A DNA stretch of 12,883 nucleotides, from NCBI GenBank assembly GCA_027943245.1, contig JANDJZ010000248.1:1-12883 (forward strand). The letters run 5' to 3'. The stretch is from Acanthamoeba sp. SK_2022b. Lineage: Eukaryota; Discosea; Longamoebia; Acanthamoebidae. The notes under the pieces are model-generated. The model searched no databases, had not been told where the DNA came from, and saw only the letters and a program-made list of their open reading frames with translations. Position numbers and translations under genes: made by a program. Numbering within the stretch: position 1 is the stretch's first letter; each line of letters starts with the position of its first letter. Shown piece by piece: positions 1 to 7,285 of this stretch.

Positions 1-93
1 ACCACGCAGCAGGGTTTGGCTGCCGGACGCCTTGGCGCCGACATCTTCTTCCCCATCGACCTGTGCGGTCTTGATTGACGGCGTTCGTCCCAT
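1..93 (-). CDS. IclR-family transcriptional regulator, N-terminus only (runs off window)
   Basis: Reading from the ATG at 93 toward position 1 gives 31 codons with no stop, ending in SGSQTLLRG. The SQTLLRGL-type stretch is typical of the entry to the winged helix-turn-helix of IclR regulators, which usually follows a short variable N-terminal tail like the one here. A GAGGA ribosome site (101-105 on this strand) sits 7 bases before the ATG. The gene is divergent from the sugar operon starting at 184/234, the usual arrangement for a local regulator, so it probably controls that operon in response to a pathway intermediate (inference). The DNA-binding and effector domains lie outside the window, so the family call rests on a short stretch. 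Confidence 0.7.
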   Translation of the reverse strand, partial: MGRTPSIKTAQVDGEEDVGAKASGSQTLLRG

Positions 94-104
94 TTCGTAG
101 TCCT

Positions 105-117
105 CATTCTCAGAATG
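105..117. promoter_or_regulatory. Perfect 13-bp palindrome between divergent regulator and operon; candidate operator
   Basis: CATTCT-c-AGAATG is a perfect inverted repeat with a one-base centre. It lies in the 90-base gap between the IclR-type gene and the operon, touching the ribosome site of the regulator. IclR proteins bind short imperfect palindromes in such gaps and commonly repress themselves, so this is a reasonable operator candidate. Function is inferred from position and symmetry alone; I see no second copy in the gap. Confidence 0.4.
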
Positions 118-183
118 TAGCAAAACGCGCAAGTCGCTCGGCCACACTGACCCGACTTTGCCGCTTCGCCTGGAGGAAAGCCA

Positions 184-237
184 GTGAAATCCCGCATGAT
201 GGGAACCGATCACCAAATGCCGGTGATCGCCCGATGA
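184..237 (+). CDS. Putative 17-residue leader peptide, translationally coupled to the dehydratase gene
   Basis: GGAGG at 172-176 is the best ribosome site of the operon head and sits 7 bases before a GTG at 184. From there 17 codons ([17 protein letters not shown]) lead to TGA at 235-237, which overlaps the dehydratase ATG at 234 as ATGA. The dehydratase frame has no start codon at the right distance from this ribosome site, so the site seems to serve the small ORF, with re-initiation at the overlap. The peptide resembles nothing I know. It may act only by being translated. It could be chance, or the downstream start may be misjudged. Confidence 0.4.
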   Translation: MKSRMMGTDHQMPVIAR

Positions 238-1427
238 GCCGCCTGCCGAAGATCAAGCACGTCCGCGCTTATGTTGTGAAAAACGACGGGACGGGCGGCG
301 GCGCCGATTATCACGATCAGGGCGACGGGCACTGGATCGACGACCATATCGCCACCCCGATGGCGAAATATCCTGAATACCGCCAGAGCCGCCGCAGCTT
401 CGGCATCAATGTGCTGGGCACGCTGGTGGTCGAGATCGAGGCCGAGAACGGCGTCGTCGGTTTTGCGGTGACCACGGGCGGCGAACCCGCCGCCTATATC
501 GTCGAGAAGCATCTGGCCCGCTTCCTGGAAGGCCGCGATCCGTCCGAGGTCGAAAAGATCTGGGACCAGATGTATTTCTCCACCCAGTATTATGGCCGCA
601 AGGGTCTGGTGGTGAACGCCATCTCCGGCGTCGATCTGGCGCTGTGGGACCTGCTGGGCCGCCTGCGTCAGGAACCGGTCTTCGCCATGCTGGGCGGCGC
701 GGTTCGCGATGAGCTGACCTTCTACGCCACCGGCGCGCGTCCCGACAAAGCCAAGGAGTTGGGCTTCATCGGCGGCAAGATGCCCCTGCACCACGGCCCC
801 GCCGAGGGCGAGGAAGGCCTGCGCAAGAACCTGGCCGAACTGGAGGCCATGCGAAACGCCTGCGGCGACGACTTCTGGCTGATGTTCGACTGCTGGATGG
901 CGCTGGACCTGAACTACGCCACCCGTCTGGCCCATGAGGCCCACAAGCTGGGTCTGAAGTGGATCGAAGAGGCGCTCAGCCCCGACGACTACTGGGGCTA
1001 TCAGGCGCTGAAGAAACGAGCCCCTCCCGGCATGCTGGTCACGACCGGCGAGCATGAGGCCACCCGCTGGGGCTTCCGCATGCTGCTGGAGATGGAATGC
1101 TGCGACATCATCCAGCCGGACGTAGGCTGGTGCGGCGGCGTGACCGAACTGATCAAGATCTCCGCCATGGCCGACGCCAAGGGCGTGCTGATGATCCCGC
1201 ACGGCTCATCGGTCTATTCCTACCACTTCGTCGTGACCCGCCATAACAGCCCGTTCGCGGAGTTCCTGATGATGGCCCCCGGCGCCGACGAGGTCGTGCC
1301 GATGTTCCATCCGCAGCTGATCGGCGAACCCGTCCCCGTGAACGGCCGCCTGAAGGTGCCGGATGCGCCCGGCTTCGGCGTCGAGCTGAACCGCGACATC
1401 GCCCTGCACCGCCCCTACGCGCGTTAA
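234..1427 (+). CDS. rhmD: L-rhamnonate dehydratase (enolase superfamily), 397 aa
   Basis: The enzyme removes water from L-rhamnonate to give 2-keto-3-deoxy-L-rhamnonate, a cytoplasmic step of the non-phosphorylative rhamnose route (called LRA3 in Sphingomonas and fungi). The protein follows the E. coli RhmD sequence along its whole length, including the N-terminal DYHDQG...[11 protein letters not shown] block, [15 protein letters not shown], and the TGARPD...GFIGGKMP stretch. Residues expected for the superfamily are present: metal ligands D219 (MFDCWM), E245 (WIEE) and E273 (TGEH), and the catalytic His-Asp pair H323 (IPHGSS) with D296 (QPDVGW). The start at 234 was chosen because similarity begins at [13 protein letters not shown]; the frame is open upstream to 75 but that extension looks non-coding. 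The start overlaps the stop of a small leader ORF. First full enzyme gene of the operon, 15 bases before the next gene. L-fuconate or L-lyxonate as an alternative substrate cannot be excluded from sequence alone. Confidence 0.93.
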   Translation: MSRLPKIKHVRAYVVKNDGTGGGADYHDQGDGHWIDDHIATPMAKYPEYRQSRRSFGINVLGTLVVEIEAENGVVGFAVTTGGEPAAYIVEKHLARFLEGRDPSEVEKIWDQMYFSTQYYGRKGLVVNAISGVDLALWDLLGRLRQEPVFAMLGGAVRDELTFYATGARPDKAKELGFIGGKMPLHHGPAEGEEGLRKNLAELEAMRNACGDDFWLMFDCWMALDLNYATRLAHEAHKLGLKWIEEALSPDDYWGYQALKKRAPPGMLVTTGEHEATRWGFRMLLEMECCDIIQPDVGWCGGVTELIKISAMADAKGVLMIPHGSSVYSYHFVVTRHNSPFAEFLMMAPGADEVVPMFHPQLIGEPVPVNGRLKVPDAPGFGVELNRDIALHRPYAR

Positions 1428-1442
1428 GACCGAAAGACCCCA

Positions 1443-2303
1443 ATGAAACTGTTGCGTTACGGCCCCAAGGGCCAGGAAAAGCCAGGCACGCTGGATGCCG
1501 AGGGCCGCATTCGCGACCTGTCGGGCGTCATCGCCGACATCACCCCGGACCAGTTGCACGGCCCGGCGCTGGAAGCGCTGAAAGCCATCGACCCGACGAC
1601 CCTGCCATTGGTCGAGGGTCAGCCCCGCTATGGCGTGCCGGTCAACGGCGTGCGCAAATTCCTGGCCATCGGCCTGAACTACGCCGACCACGCGGCGGAA
1701 TCGAACCTGCCGGTTCCGGCTGAACCGATCCTGTTCACCAAGGCCACATCGTGCCTGACCGGCCCCGACGACGAAGTCATGATCCCGCGCGGCTCGCAGA
1801 AGTCGGACTGGGAAGTCGAACTGGGCGTCGTCATCGGCGCCCGCGCCCGCTACGTCTCGGTCGAAAACGCTCTGGACCACGTCGCCGGCTATGTTCTGGT
1901 CAATGACGTTTCCGAGCGCGCCTTCCAGAAGGAAATGGGCACCCAGTGGGACAAGGGCAAAGGCTGCGACACCTTCGGCCCTGTCGGCCCGTGGCTGGTG
2001 ACCTCTGACGAACTGGGCGATCCGCAGGACCTGGACATGTGGCTGGACCTGAACGGCCAGCGCATGCAGACCGGCAACACCCGCACCATGATCTTCGATG
2101 TGAAGACCCTGGTCAGCTACGTCAGCGAGTTCATCACCCTTGAGCCGGGCGACATCCTGACCACTGGCACGCCTCCAGGCGTGGGCGAAGGCAAGAAGCC
2201 GCAGGTCTTCCTCAAGGCCGGGGACGTCATGACCCTGGGCATTCAGAAGCTGGGCCAGCAGCGTCAGGTCGTCGTCGGCTGGACGCAGGAAGGTGCGGCG
2301 TGA
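1443..2303 (+). CDS. FAH-family hydrolase, probable 2,4-diketo-3-deoxy-L-rhamnonate (or -fuconate) hydrolase, 286 aa
   Basis: This is a fumarylacetoacetate-hydrolase fold protein of the usual single-domain length. After an N-terminal cap (about 1-70) come the family motifs: GLNYADH (77-83), WEVELGVVIG with metal ligands E124 and E126, VNDVSER with D155, the KGKGCDTFGPVGPW loop (171-184), and LEPGDILTTGTPPGVG (233-248). Members next to a rhamnonate or fuconate dehydratase and an SDR cleave the 2,4-diketo-3-deoxy sugar acid into pyruvate and L-lactate (LRA6 in the Sphingomonas rhamnose pathway). The operon position supports that role over the ureidoglycolate lyase name often given to such proteins. 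Its stop overlaps the GTG start of the next gene (GTGA), so the two are likely translated together. Confidence 0.85.
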   Translation: MKLLRYGPKGQEKPGTLDAEGRIRDLSGVIADITPDQLHGPALEALKAIDPTTLPLVEGQPRYGVPVNGVRKFLAIGLNYADHAAESNLPVPAEPILFTKATSCLTGPDDEVMIPRGSQKSDWEVELGVVIGARARYVSVENALDHVAGYVLVNDVSERAFQKEMGTQWDKGKGCDTFGPVGPWLVTSDELGDPQDLDMWLDLNGQRMQTGNTRTMIFDVKTLVSYVSEFITLEPGDILTTGTPPGVGEGKKPQVFLKAGDVMTLGIQKLGQQRQVVVGWTQEGAA

Positions 2304-3049
2304 GCGCCTATCAGGGTCGTTTCGCGGGCCGCACCGCCGTCGTCACTGGCGGCGCATCGGGTCTAGGCAAGGCGTCCGCCGCGCGCATCGTCGCCGAGGG
2401 CGGCAAGGTCGTGCTGTGGGACCTGAACCCCGAGGCGCTGAAGGCTGCGGCTGAAGACGTCGGCGCAACCCACGTCGTGGCGCTGGACGTGTCCGACGCC
2501 GACGCCGTCGCGGCCGCTGCGGAAGAATCGAACAAGGCCCTGGGTCGGATCGACATCCTCGTCGCCTCGGCCGGCATCACCGGCGCCACCACGCCCGTGC
2601 ATGAGTTCCCGATCGACAGCTGGAAGCGGGTCGTCGACATCAATCTGAACGGCGTCTTCTACTGCTCGCGCGCCATCGTCCCCTATATGCTGGCCAACAG
2701 CTATGGCCGCATCGTCAACGTCGCCTCGGTCGCAGGCAAGGAAGGCAATCCGAACGCCAGCGCCTATTCGGCCTCCAAGGCGGGCGTGATCGGCTTCACC
2801 AAGTCGCTGGGCAAGGAACTGGCCGGCAAGGGCGTCATCGCCAACAGCCTGACCCCCGCCACCTTCGAAAGCCCGATCCTGGCTCAACTGCCGCAAAGCC
2901 AGGTCGACTACATGCGCTCCAAGATCCCGATGGGTCGTCTGGGCGAAGTCGATGAAAGCGCCGCCATGGTCTGTTTCATGGCGTCCGAGGAATGCAGCTT
3001 CACCACCGCATCGACGTTCGACACGTCGGGCGGGCGCACCACCTACTAA
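2300..3049 (+). CDS. Short-chain dehydrogenase/reductase, probable 2-keto-3-deoxy-L-rhamnonate 4-dehydrogenase, 249 aa
   Basis: A classical SDR: nucleotide-binding TGGASGLG at 16-23, an acid at the end of the second strand (D41, favouring NAD+ over NADP+), DINLNG with N115, catalytic S143, and Y156-S-A-S-K160. The usual NNAG motif reads ASAG (89-92). GTG at 2300 is the start, 6 bases after AGGAAGG and overlapping the previous stop. Placed next to the FAH hydrolase, it probably oxidises C4 of the 2-keto-3-deoxy acid to the 2,4-diketo acid (LRA5 role). The pathway also needs an L-rhamnose 1-dehydrogenase, which is an SDR too in Sphingomonas (LRA1); this gene could be that enzyme, or serve both steps. 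Automatic annotation would probably call it 3-oxoacyl-ACP reductase, which the context does not support. Confidence 0.82.
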   Translation: MSAYQGRFAGRTAVVTGGASGLGKASAARIVAEGGKVVLWDLNPEALKAAAEDVGATHVVALDVSDADAVAAAAEESNKALGRIDILVASAGITGATTPVHEFPIDSWKRVVDINLNGVFYCSRAIVPYMLANSYGRIVNVASVAGKEGNPNASAYSASKAGVIGFTKSLGKELAGKGVIANSLTPATFESPILAQLPQSQVDYMRSKIPMGRLGEVDESAAMVCFMASEECSFTTASTFDTSGGRTTY

Positions 3050-3058
3050 GGGCTGATC

Positions 3059-3961
3059 GTGGGCTCCGACCTCCGCATCGTCGACAGCCACGTCCACCTG
3101 TGGGACCTGTCGCGGGCCCGCTACGGCTGGCTGCAGGATGATCCCCTGCCGAACAATCCGGCGGGGGACATGTCCCCTATCGCCCACAGGAACTATCTGC
3201 TGGACGACTATCTGGCGGACACCGCTGGCTGGCGCGTGGACAAGATCGTCCATGTCGAGGCCGGTCAGCCGGTCGGTCACCAACTGGCCGAGACCGACTG
3301 GCTGCAATCCATCGCCGACCAGCGCGGCTATCCCCACGGCGTCGTCGCGGGCGCCGACCTGCTGGACCCCGATCTGGATGGCCTGCTGGAGGCGCACGCC
3401 GCCCGCCCCAACGTGCGCGGCGTGCGCCAGATCGTCTGCTGGCATGAAGACCCGCTGAAGACCTACACCGACCGCGACCTGCTGCGTGACCCGCAGTGGG
3501 TCGAGGGGTTCGGCAAGCTGGCCAAGCACGGCCTGTCGTTCGACCTGCAGCTCTATCCGTCGCAGATGGCCACCGCCGCCATTATCGCCGCGCGGCATCC
3601 CGACATCCCGATGATCGTCAATCACGCGGGCCTGCCGACGGACCGCAACGACATCGGCATGGAGCGCTGGCGCATCGTGCTGCGCCTGCTGGCCGCCCAG
3701 CCGCACGTCTCGATCAAGATTTCCGGCCTCGGCATCACCGACCGCAACTGGACGCAGGAAAGCATCCGCCCCGTCGTTCTGGAATGCATCGACGCCTTCG
3801 GGACAGAGCGCGCCATGTTCGCCTCCGACTTCCCGGTCGAGCGCGTCCACGGAAGCTTTGACGCCTTCTATTCCGCCTTCGACGCCATCACGGCGGGCTT
3901 CTCCGCCGACGAGCGCGACCGCCTGTTCGCAGGCAATGCCGAGACGATCTACCGCATCTGA
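3059..3961 (+). CDS. Amidohydrolase-family sugar lactonase (COG3618 type), probable L-rhamnono/L-fucono-lactonase, 300 aa
   Basis: A TIM-barrel amidohydrolase_2 protein: VDSHVHLWD with the H11-x-H13 metal motif near the N-terminus, VNHAGLP with H189, SIKISGL around K220, and MFASDFPVER with the conserved D257. Family members in deoxy-sugar clusters hydrolyse the 1,4- or 1,5-lactone made by the sugar 1-dehydrogenase to the free aldonate, which feeds the dehydratase. The GTG start at 3059 lies 6 bases after AAGGG, and only nine bases separate it from the previous stop. Unlike the LRA2 rhamnonolactonase first described in the pathway, which I recall as belonging to another fold, this copy looks like the L-fuconolactonase group, so rhamnose versus fucose specificity is open. 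Confidence 0.82.
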   Translation: MGSDLRIVDSHVHLWDLSRARYGWLQDDPLPNNPAGDMSPIAHRNYLLDDYLADTAGWRVDKIVHVEAGQPVGHQLAETDWLQSIADQRGYPHGVVAGADLLDPDLDGLLEAHAARPNVRGVRQIVCWHEDPLKTYTDRDLLRDPQWVEGFGKLAKHGLSFDLQLYPSQMATAAIIAARHPDIPMIVNHAGLPTDRNDIGMERWRIVLRLLAAQPHVSIKISGLGITDRNWTQESIRPVVLECIDAFGTERAMFASDFPVERVHGSFDAFYSAFDAITAGFSADERDRLFAGNAETIYRI

Positions 3962-4017
3962 TCCTTCAACCGCCCAGACCGCATCAAGACGGCCGGGTCC
4001 ATCCCAGGAATGACAAC

Positions 4018-5283
4018 ATGGCTATCGAGACCGACGCCGCCCACACGCCCGGCGGCCTTGCGAAACCCGGCGGGTCGCTGAAAGGCCCGCTGTCCTTCGC
4101 CATCGCCTGCTTCCTGATCTGGGGTCTGGCCTATGGACTGCTGGACGTGCTGAACAAGCATTTCCAGGAGACGCTCAGCATCAGCCAGGCCGACAGCGCC
4201 TGGCTGCAGATCGCCTATTTCGGGGCCTATCTGTTGCTGTCGATTCCGGCGGGCATCCTGCTTCACGCACGGGGGTACAAGTTCGGCATCGTCACCGGCC
4301 TGGCCGTCACCGCCGTCGGCGCCCTGTTGTTCATTCCGGCGGCGGGCGCAGGCGCCTTCCTGCCCTTCGTCGGCTCCATGTTCGTCCTGGCCGCGGGTCT
4401 GTGCGTGCTGGAGACCAGCGCCGACACCTATGTCAACGTTCTGGGCGATCCCGCCAAGGCGTCACAGCGCCTGAACCTGGCCCAGTCGTTCAATGCGCTG
4501 GGCGTCTTCTTCGGCCCCTTGATCGGCGGCGCGGTCTTCTTCAGCCCGACCACGACCGAGGCTCTGGGCGGGCCGACCCGTTCGATCCAGATCGTCTATG
4601 GCCTGATCGCCGTCGGCGTCGTGCTGTTCGCCATCGCCGTCTGGCGCGCGCGCCTGCCGGAAACCGGCCTGTCCGACCACGGCGGCGCCGTCGAAGGCGA
4701 CGCGCCCGCCCTGCCCCTGTCGAAACAGCCCCACTTCGTCGCGGGCGTCATCACCCAGGCCCTCTACATCGGCGCCCAGGTCGGCATCGGCGCCTATTTC
4801 ATCAATCTGGTGACCCATAACTGGGAAGGCCTGTCCTCGCAGAAGGGCGCCTTCATGCTGTCGCTGGCCGCCATCGGCTATCTGGTCGGTCGTTTCGCCG
4901 CCACCGCCCTGCTGCTGAAGGTCAAGCCGCGCGTGCTCCTGACCACCTATGGCGTCATCAACGTCATCCTGACCCTGATCGTGGCGGCGGGCGTCAACAT
5001 CATCTCGCCGGTCGCCCTGATCGCCGTCTTCTTCTTCATGTCGACCATGTTCGCGACCATCTTCGCCCTGGGGACCACGGGCCTGGGCGCGGCGACCAAG
5101 AAAGCGTCTTCGCTGATGGTCATGGCCATCGGCGGCGGGGTTCTGCTGCCCTGGCCGATGGGCAAGATCGCCGACACCTATGGCGCCAACATCGCCTTCC
5201 TGCTCCCCGCCGCCTGCTTCGTCGTCGTCGCCTGGTACGGCTGGAAGGGCGCAGGCCTGGGGCAGAAGACGACCGCCATCTGA
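4018..5283 (+). CDS. FucP-type sugar:H+ symporter (MFS), 421 aa
   Basis: An inner-membrane major facilitator protein with about 12 hydrophobic segments and the hallmarks of the L-fucose permease FucP: LLDVLNKHFQETL in the first helix pair with D43 matching the proton-linked Asp, LQIAYFGAYLLLSIPAGILL, and ETSADTYVNVLGDP with E132 matching the second essential acid, followed by RLNLAQSFNALG. It has an AGGA ribosome site upstream of ATG 4018 and follows the lactonase after 56 bases, so it is probably the last gene of the operon and brings in the sugar that the other four enzymes degrade. The short hydrophilic N-terminus (1-22) is not conserved. Rhamnose, fucose or another 6-deoxy or pentose sugar are possible substrates. 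Confidence 0.88.
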   Translation: MAIETDAAHTPGGLAKPGGSLKGPLSFAIACFLIWGLAYGLLDVLNKHFQETLSISQADSAWLQIAYFGAYLLLSIPAGILLHARGYKFGIVTGLAVTAVGALLFIPAAGAGAFLPFVGSMFVLAAGLCVLETSADTYVNVLGDPAKASQRLNLAQSFNALGVFFGPLIGGAVFFSPTTTEALGGPTRSIQIVYGLIAVGVVLFAIAVWRARLPETGLSDHGGAVEGDAPALPLSKQPHFVAGVITQALYIGAQVGIGAYFINLVTHNWEGLSSQKGAFMLSLAAIGYLVGRFAATALLLKVKPRVLLTTYGVINVILTLIVAAGVNIISPVALIAVFFFMSTMFATIFALGTTGLGAATKKASSLMVMAIGGGVLLPWPMGKIADTYGANIAFLLPAACFVVVAWYGWKGAGLGQKTTAI

Positions 5284-5310
5284 GCAAACTGCTTCAAAGC
5301 CGGGCTTCGA

Positions 5311-5340
5311 CAAAAAAGAAGCCCGGCGGGGCCGCCGGGC
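5311..5340 (-). terminator. Rho-independent terminator of the minus-strand lipoprotein gene
   Basis: On the minus strand a perfect GC-rich hairpin (GCCCGGCGG/CCGCCGGGC, 5340 to 5321) is followed directly by TTCTTTTTTG (5320-5311), the classic form. It lies 75 bases past the lipoprotein stop. A competing plus-strand stem, GCCGGGCTTC (5299-5308) with GAAGCCCGGC (5318-5327), uses the same bases and may help stop the incoming sugar operon, although no T-run follows it in that direction. Confidence 0.8.
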
Positions 5341-5415
5341 GAAACTAAGGTTCGGTGATGGTGTTGTCCCGAAAAGGAACAATCCAGTCTATTTGCCGAA
5401 TTGGTTACGCAGGCA

Positions 5416-6144
5416 TTAACGAACCGGATCCGGCAGCCACGTCGACTGACGCCCGCCCGCCGCCACCGGCCAGGACAGACGCCAGCCCGCCTCGATCCGC
5501 TCCACCGAAAAGCCCGCCCCGCCTCCCGCGCCCGGATAGGCATAGGCGCGGCCATCAACCATGATCGTCGTCGCGGCCCCGCCGGACGCCATGGCCCGCC
5601 AGGTTCCCTTGCCTGCAAGAGGACGCACGGCTTCGCCGCCGATCTTCACATCGGGCGCGGCCTCTCCTCGGTGACCGGAGGCAATGATGGCGCTTCCGTC
5701 CGCATCCACGGCGTCCAGCGCATTCTGACTGTCCAGACGCAATGTCGGCTCTCCCGCCGCGATCAGAACCACCGGCCCCGCCCCGCCCTGAATGACCACC
5801 AGCGTCTCTGGAGAAACCGCCGTATCCTGCCCCAGTTGAACCTCTGGCGTGAACTGCACATCACCCGCCACCGGCGGCAGGCGCAGTTCGAACCGCCCCG
5901 CCGCATCAGCGCTGGCGGCGATGGCGCTGCCGTCCTGTCCGCGCAGGACCACGCGCGCGCTGGGCGCCGTTCCGCCACGCACCACCAGGCCGCCAGAATC
6001 CCTGACCACCCCGTCGATATGGGGCGGCTGGACCCAGGCCAGGGGCGCCGAACCGTTTTCCGCCGCCGCATCCTGTCTGACCGGGCTGGAGCAGGCCGAA
6101 GCCATCCCGGCCAGGGCGACCATGATGATGATCCGGCGTTTCAT
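5416..6144 (-). CDS. Predicted lipoprotein of unknown function, about 242 aa
   Basis: From ATG 6144 the protein starts MKRRIIIMVALAGMASACSS, a lipoprotein signal peptide with a passable lipobox (ASAC), so the mature part is probably anchored to a membrane facing the periplasm. A GTG at 6159 would add five residues (MSSRR) and cannot be ruled out. The region after the Cys contains a GTAPSARVVLRGQDGS...GRFELRLPP stretch that looks like a small beta-sandwich of the bacterial Ig-like or carboxypeptidase-regulatory kind, then a second beta-rich segment ending in a Trp-containing C-terminus. I recognise no catalytic motif. It converges with the sugar operon, has its own terminator, and diverges from the LOG gene over about 110 bases. 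Confidence 0.75.
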   Translation of the reverse strand: MKRRIIIMVALAGMASACSSPVRQDAAAENGSAPLAWVQPPHIDGVVRDSGGLVVRGGTAPSARVVLRGQDGSAIAASADAAGRFELRLPPVAGDVQFTPEVQLGQDTAVSPETLVVIQGGAGPVVLIAAGEPTLRLDSQNALDAVDADGSAIIASGHRGEAAPDVKIGGEAVRPLAGKGTWRAMASGGAATTIMVDGRAYAYPGAGGGAGFSVERIEAGWRLSWPVAAGGRQSTWLPDPVR

Positions 6145-6255
6145 CCTGCGGCTCGACACTATATGACTAAGCGCCCCAATCGGCGTGGAAACTGTTGCCT
6201 CGCCGACGCGTGTTTGGCCATGGTTGACCGCGTATTCGTTCTGTTAAAGGGCCCC

Positions 6256-6861
6256 ATGTCCCTGCCCCCGGTTTCGATCCTGCCTTTCGACGGCCCCTCC
6301 GTCTGCCTGTTCTGCGGCGCATCCGATGCGGCGGATCCCGCCTACACCCAGGCCGCGCGAGACTTTGGCAAGGCGACGGCCGAGGACGGCTGGCGTCTGG
6401 TCTATGGCGGCGGCGGCGTCGGCCTGATGGGCGCGGCGGCCCGTTCAGCCCATGCGGCCGGCGGCCGTGTCGTCGGCATCATGCCGGCCTTCCTGCGCAG
6501 CCGTGAACGTCTGTTCGACGACGTTGAAACCGTGGTCGTCACCTCGATGCACGAACGCAAGCAGCTGATGTACGATCAGTCCGACGCCTTCGTGGTCGCG
6601 CCCGGCGGCATCGGCACGCTGGAGGAAGTGGTCGAACTGCTGTCGTGGAAGCGTCTGGACCTGCACCACAAGCCGGTCGTTTTTTTGAATCTGAACGGTT
6701 TCTGGAACGGCTTCTTTGAGCTGATGAAGCACAGCGTCGCCGAAGGCATGACGCCCGCATCCTTCCTTCAGGCCTGGACGGTGGCCGATACGGTCGAGGA
6801 CGCCATGGCCCAGATCAAGGCCAGCGACGATGCGCCTCAGTTGCAACATGATCGTAGGTAA
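6256..6861 (+). CDS. LOG-family protein (nucleoside 5'-monophosphate phosphoribohydrolase, TIGR00730 type), 201 aa
   Basis: The Rossmann-like fold is shown by VYGGGGVGLMGAAA (49-62), MHERK (98-102) and PGGIGTLEE (116-124), the phosphate-binding and catalytic signature of the Lonely Guy family. Characterised members split the N-glycosidic bond of cytokinin riboside 5'-monophosphates or AMP-like nucleotides, releasing the base; in bacteria the physiological substrate is often unclear, and older databases call them lysine decarboxylases in error. ATG 6256 follows AAAGGG; the same frame is open far upstream, but that part is antisense to the lipoprotein gene. Length is slightly above the usual 180-195. 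It is monocistronic between a divergent gene and the hairpin at 6935. Confidence 0.88.
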   Translation: MSLPPVSILPFDGPSVCLFCGASDAADPAYTQAARDFGKATAEDGWRLVYGGGGVGLMGAAARSAHAAGGRVVGIMPAFLRSRERLFDDVETVVVTSMHERKQLMYDQSDAFVVAPGGIGTLEEVVELLSWKRLDLHHKPVVFLNLNGFWNGFFELMKHSVAEGMTPASFLQAWTVADTVEDAMAQIKASDDAPQLQHDRR

Positions 6862-6905
6862 GTGATCAACTTTCACCAACGCAACCTGCGGCACGTGCTC
6901 CGCAC

Positions 6906-6928
6906 TTGACAGTTTTCATAGAAAACTG
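6906..6928 (+). promoter_or_regulatory. TTGACA hexamer overlapping an 8-bp inverted repeat upstream of the small secreted protein
   Basis: TTGACA (6906-6911) is a perfect -35 type hexamer. It runs into CAGTTTTC-ata-GAAAACTG (6910-6928), a perfect inverted repeat with three bases between arms. The -10 region at the expected distance (around 6929-6934) is poor, which would suit an activated or repressed promoter. The repeat could be an operator laid over the promoter. This is inferred from sequence form and position only. Confidence 0.35.
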
Positions 6929-6934
6929 ACAGTG

Positions 6935-6966
6935 GCGAGAACGGCACGACGCCGTTCTCGCATTTT
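6935..6966 (+). terminator. Strong 11-bp hairpin with short T-run, just before a ribosome site
   Basis: GCGAGAACGGC (6935-6945) pairs perfectly with GCCGTTCTCGC (6951-6961) around a five-base loop, followed by ATTTTC. It is likely the terminator of the LOG gene, but it ends only a few bases before the GGAGAG ribosome site of the next gene. If the promoter at 6906 is used, the hairpin would lie inside the leader of that mRNA and could act as an attenuator or shield for translation (inference). Confidence 0.6.
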
Positions 6967-6978
6967 CGGAGAGTATCC

Positions 6979-7269
6979 ATGCGCGCACTGCTTCTCGCCG
7001 CAGTTCTTTTTGCGGCTCCGGCTGTGGCTCAGACGCCTGCCGCAACCAGCCTGACCCTTGCCGACGCCTCCAAGGCCCCTGCCCGTCCGACCATCGTCGA
7101 TGGCGCGCGCTGGTCGTGTGAAGGCGCCGTCTGCACCGCCTCGGGCGGTTCGGAACAGCCCGCACACCGCGCCTGCCGCCGCGTGGTTCAGAAGTTCGGT
7201 CCCGTGACCGCCTTCTCCTACAAGGGTGAAGCCCTGTCGGCCGAACAGCTCGCCGTCTGCAACGCCTGA
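6979..7269 (+). CDS. Small secreted/periplasmic protein, 96 aa, CC_3452-like
   Basis: The protein begins with a clear Sec signal peptide (MRALLLAAVLFAAPAVAQ, cleavage probably after AVA at 17). The mature part has three Cys in WSCEGAVC and RACRRVV, plus one near the end (AVCNA), four in all, which could form two disulfides in the periplasm. The pattern PTIVDGARWSCEGAVC...RACRRVVQKFGPVTAFSYKGE is, as I recall, shared by a small family found in Caulobacter and Brevundimonas (named after CC_3452); its role is unknown. GGAGAG lies about seven bases before the ATG. It converges with gltX across a hairpin. Confidence 0.8.
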   Translation: MRALLLAAVLFAAPAVAQTPAATSLTLADASKAPARPTIVDGARWSCEGAVCTASGGSEQPAHRACRRVVQKFGPVTAFSYKGEALSAEQLAVCNA

Positions 7270-7285
7270 TCAGATTATAGGTTTA

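Noticed and set aside
75..233. N-terminal extension of the rhamnonate dehydratase
   Set aside because: The frame is open but overlaps the divergent regulator's start, and family similarity begins at the ATG at 234.
2363..3850. Long minus-strand open frame (495 codons) opposite the SDR and lactonase genes
   Set aside because: It is the antisense shadow of two strongly conserved genes in GC-rich DNA; the translation is low-complexity (rich in Gly, Asp, Val, Gln) and resembles no family.
5401..6255. Upstream extension of the LOG-family frame, suggesting a fused N-terminal domain
   Set aside because: The extension is antisense to the lipoprotein gene and reads as Arg/Pro/His-rich noise; similarity starts only at the ATG at 6256.
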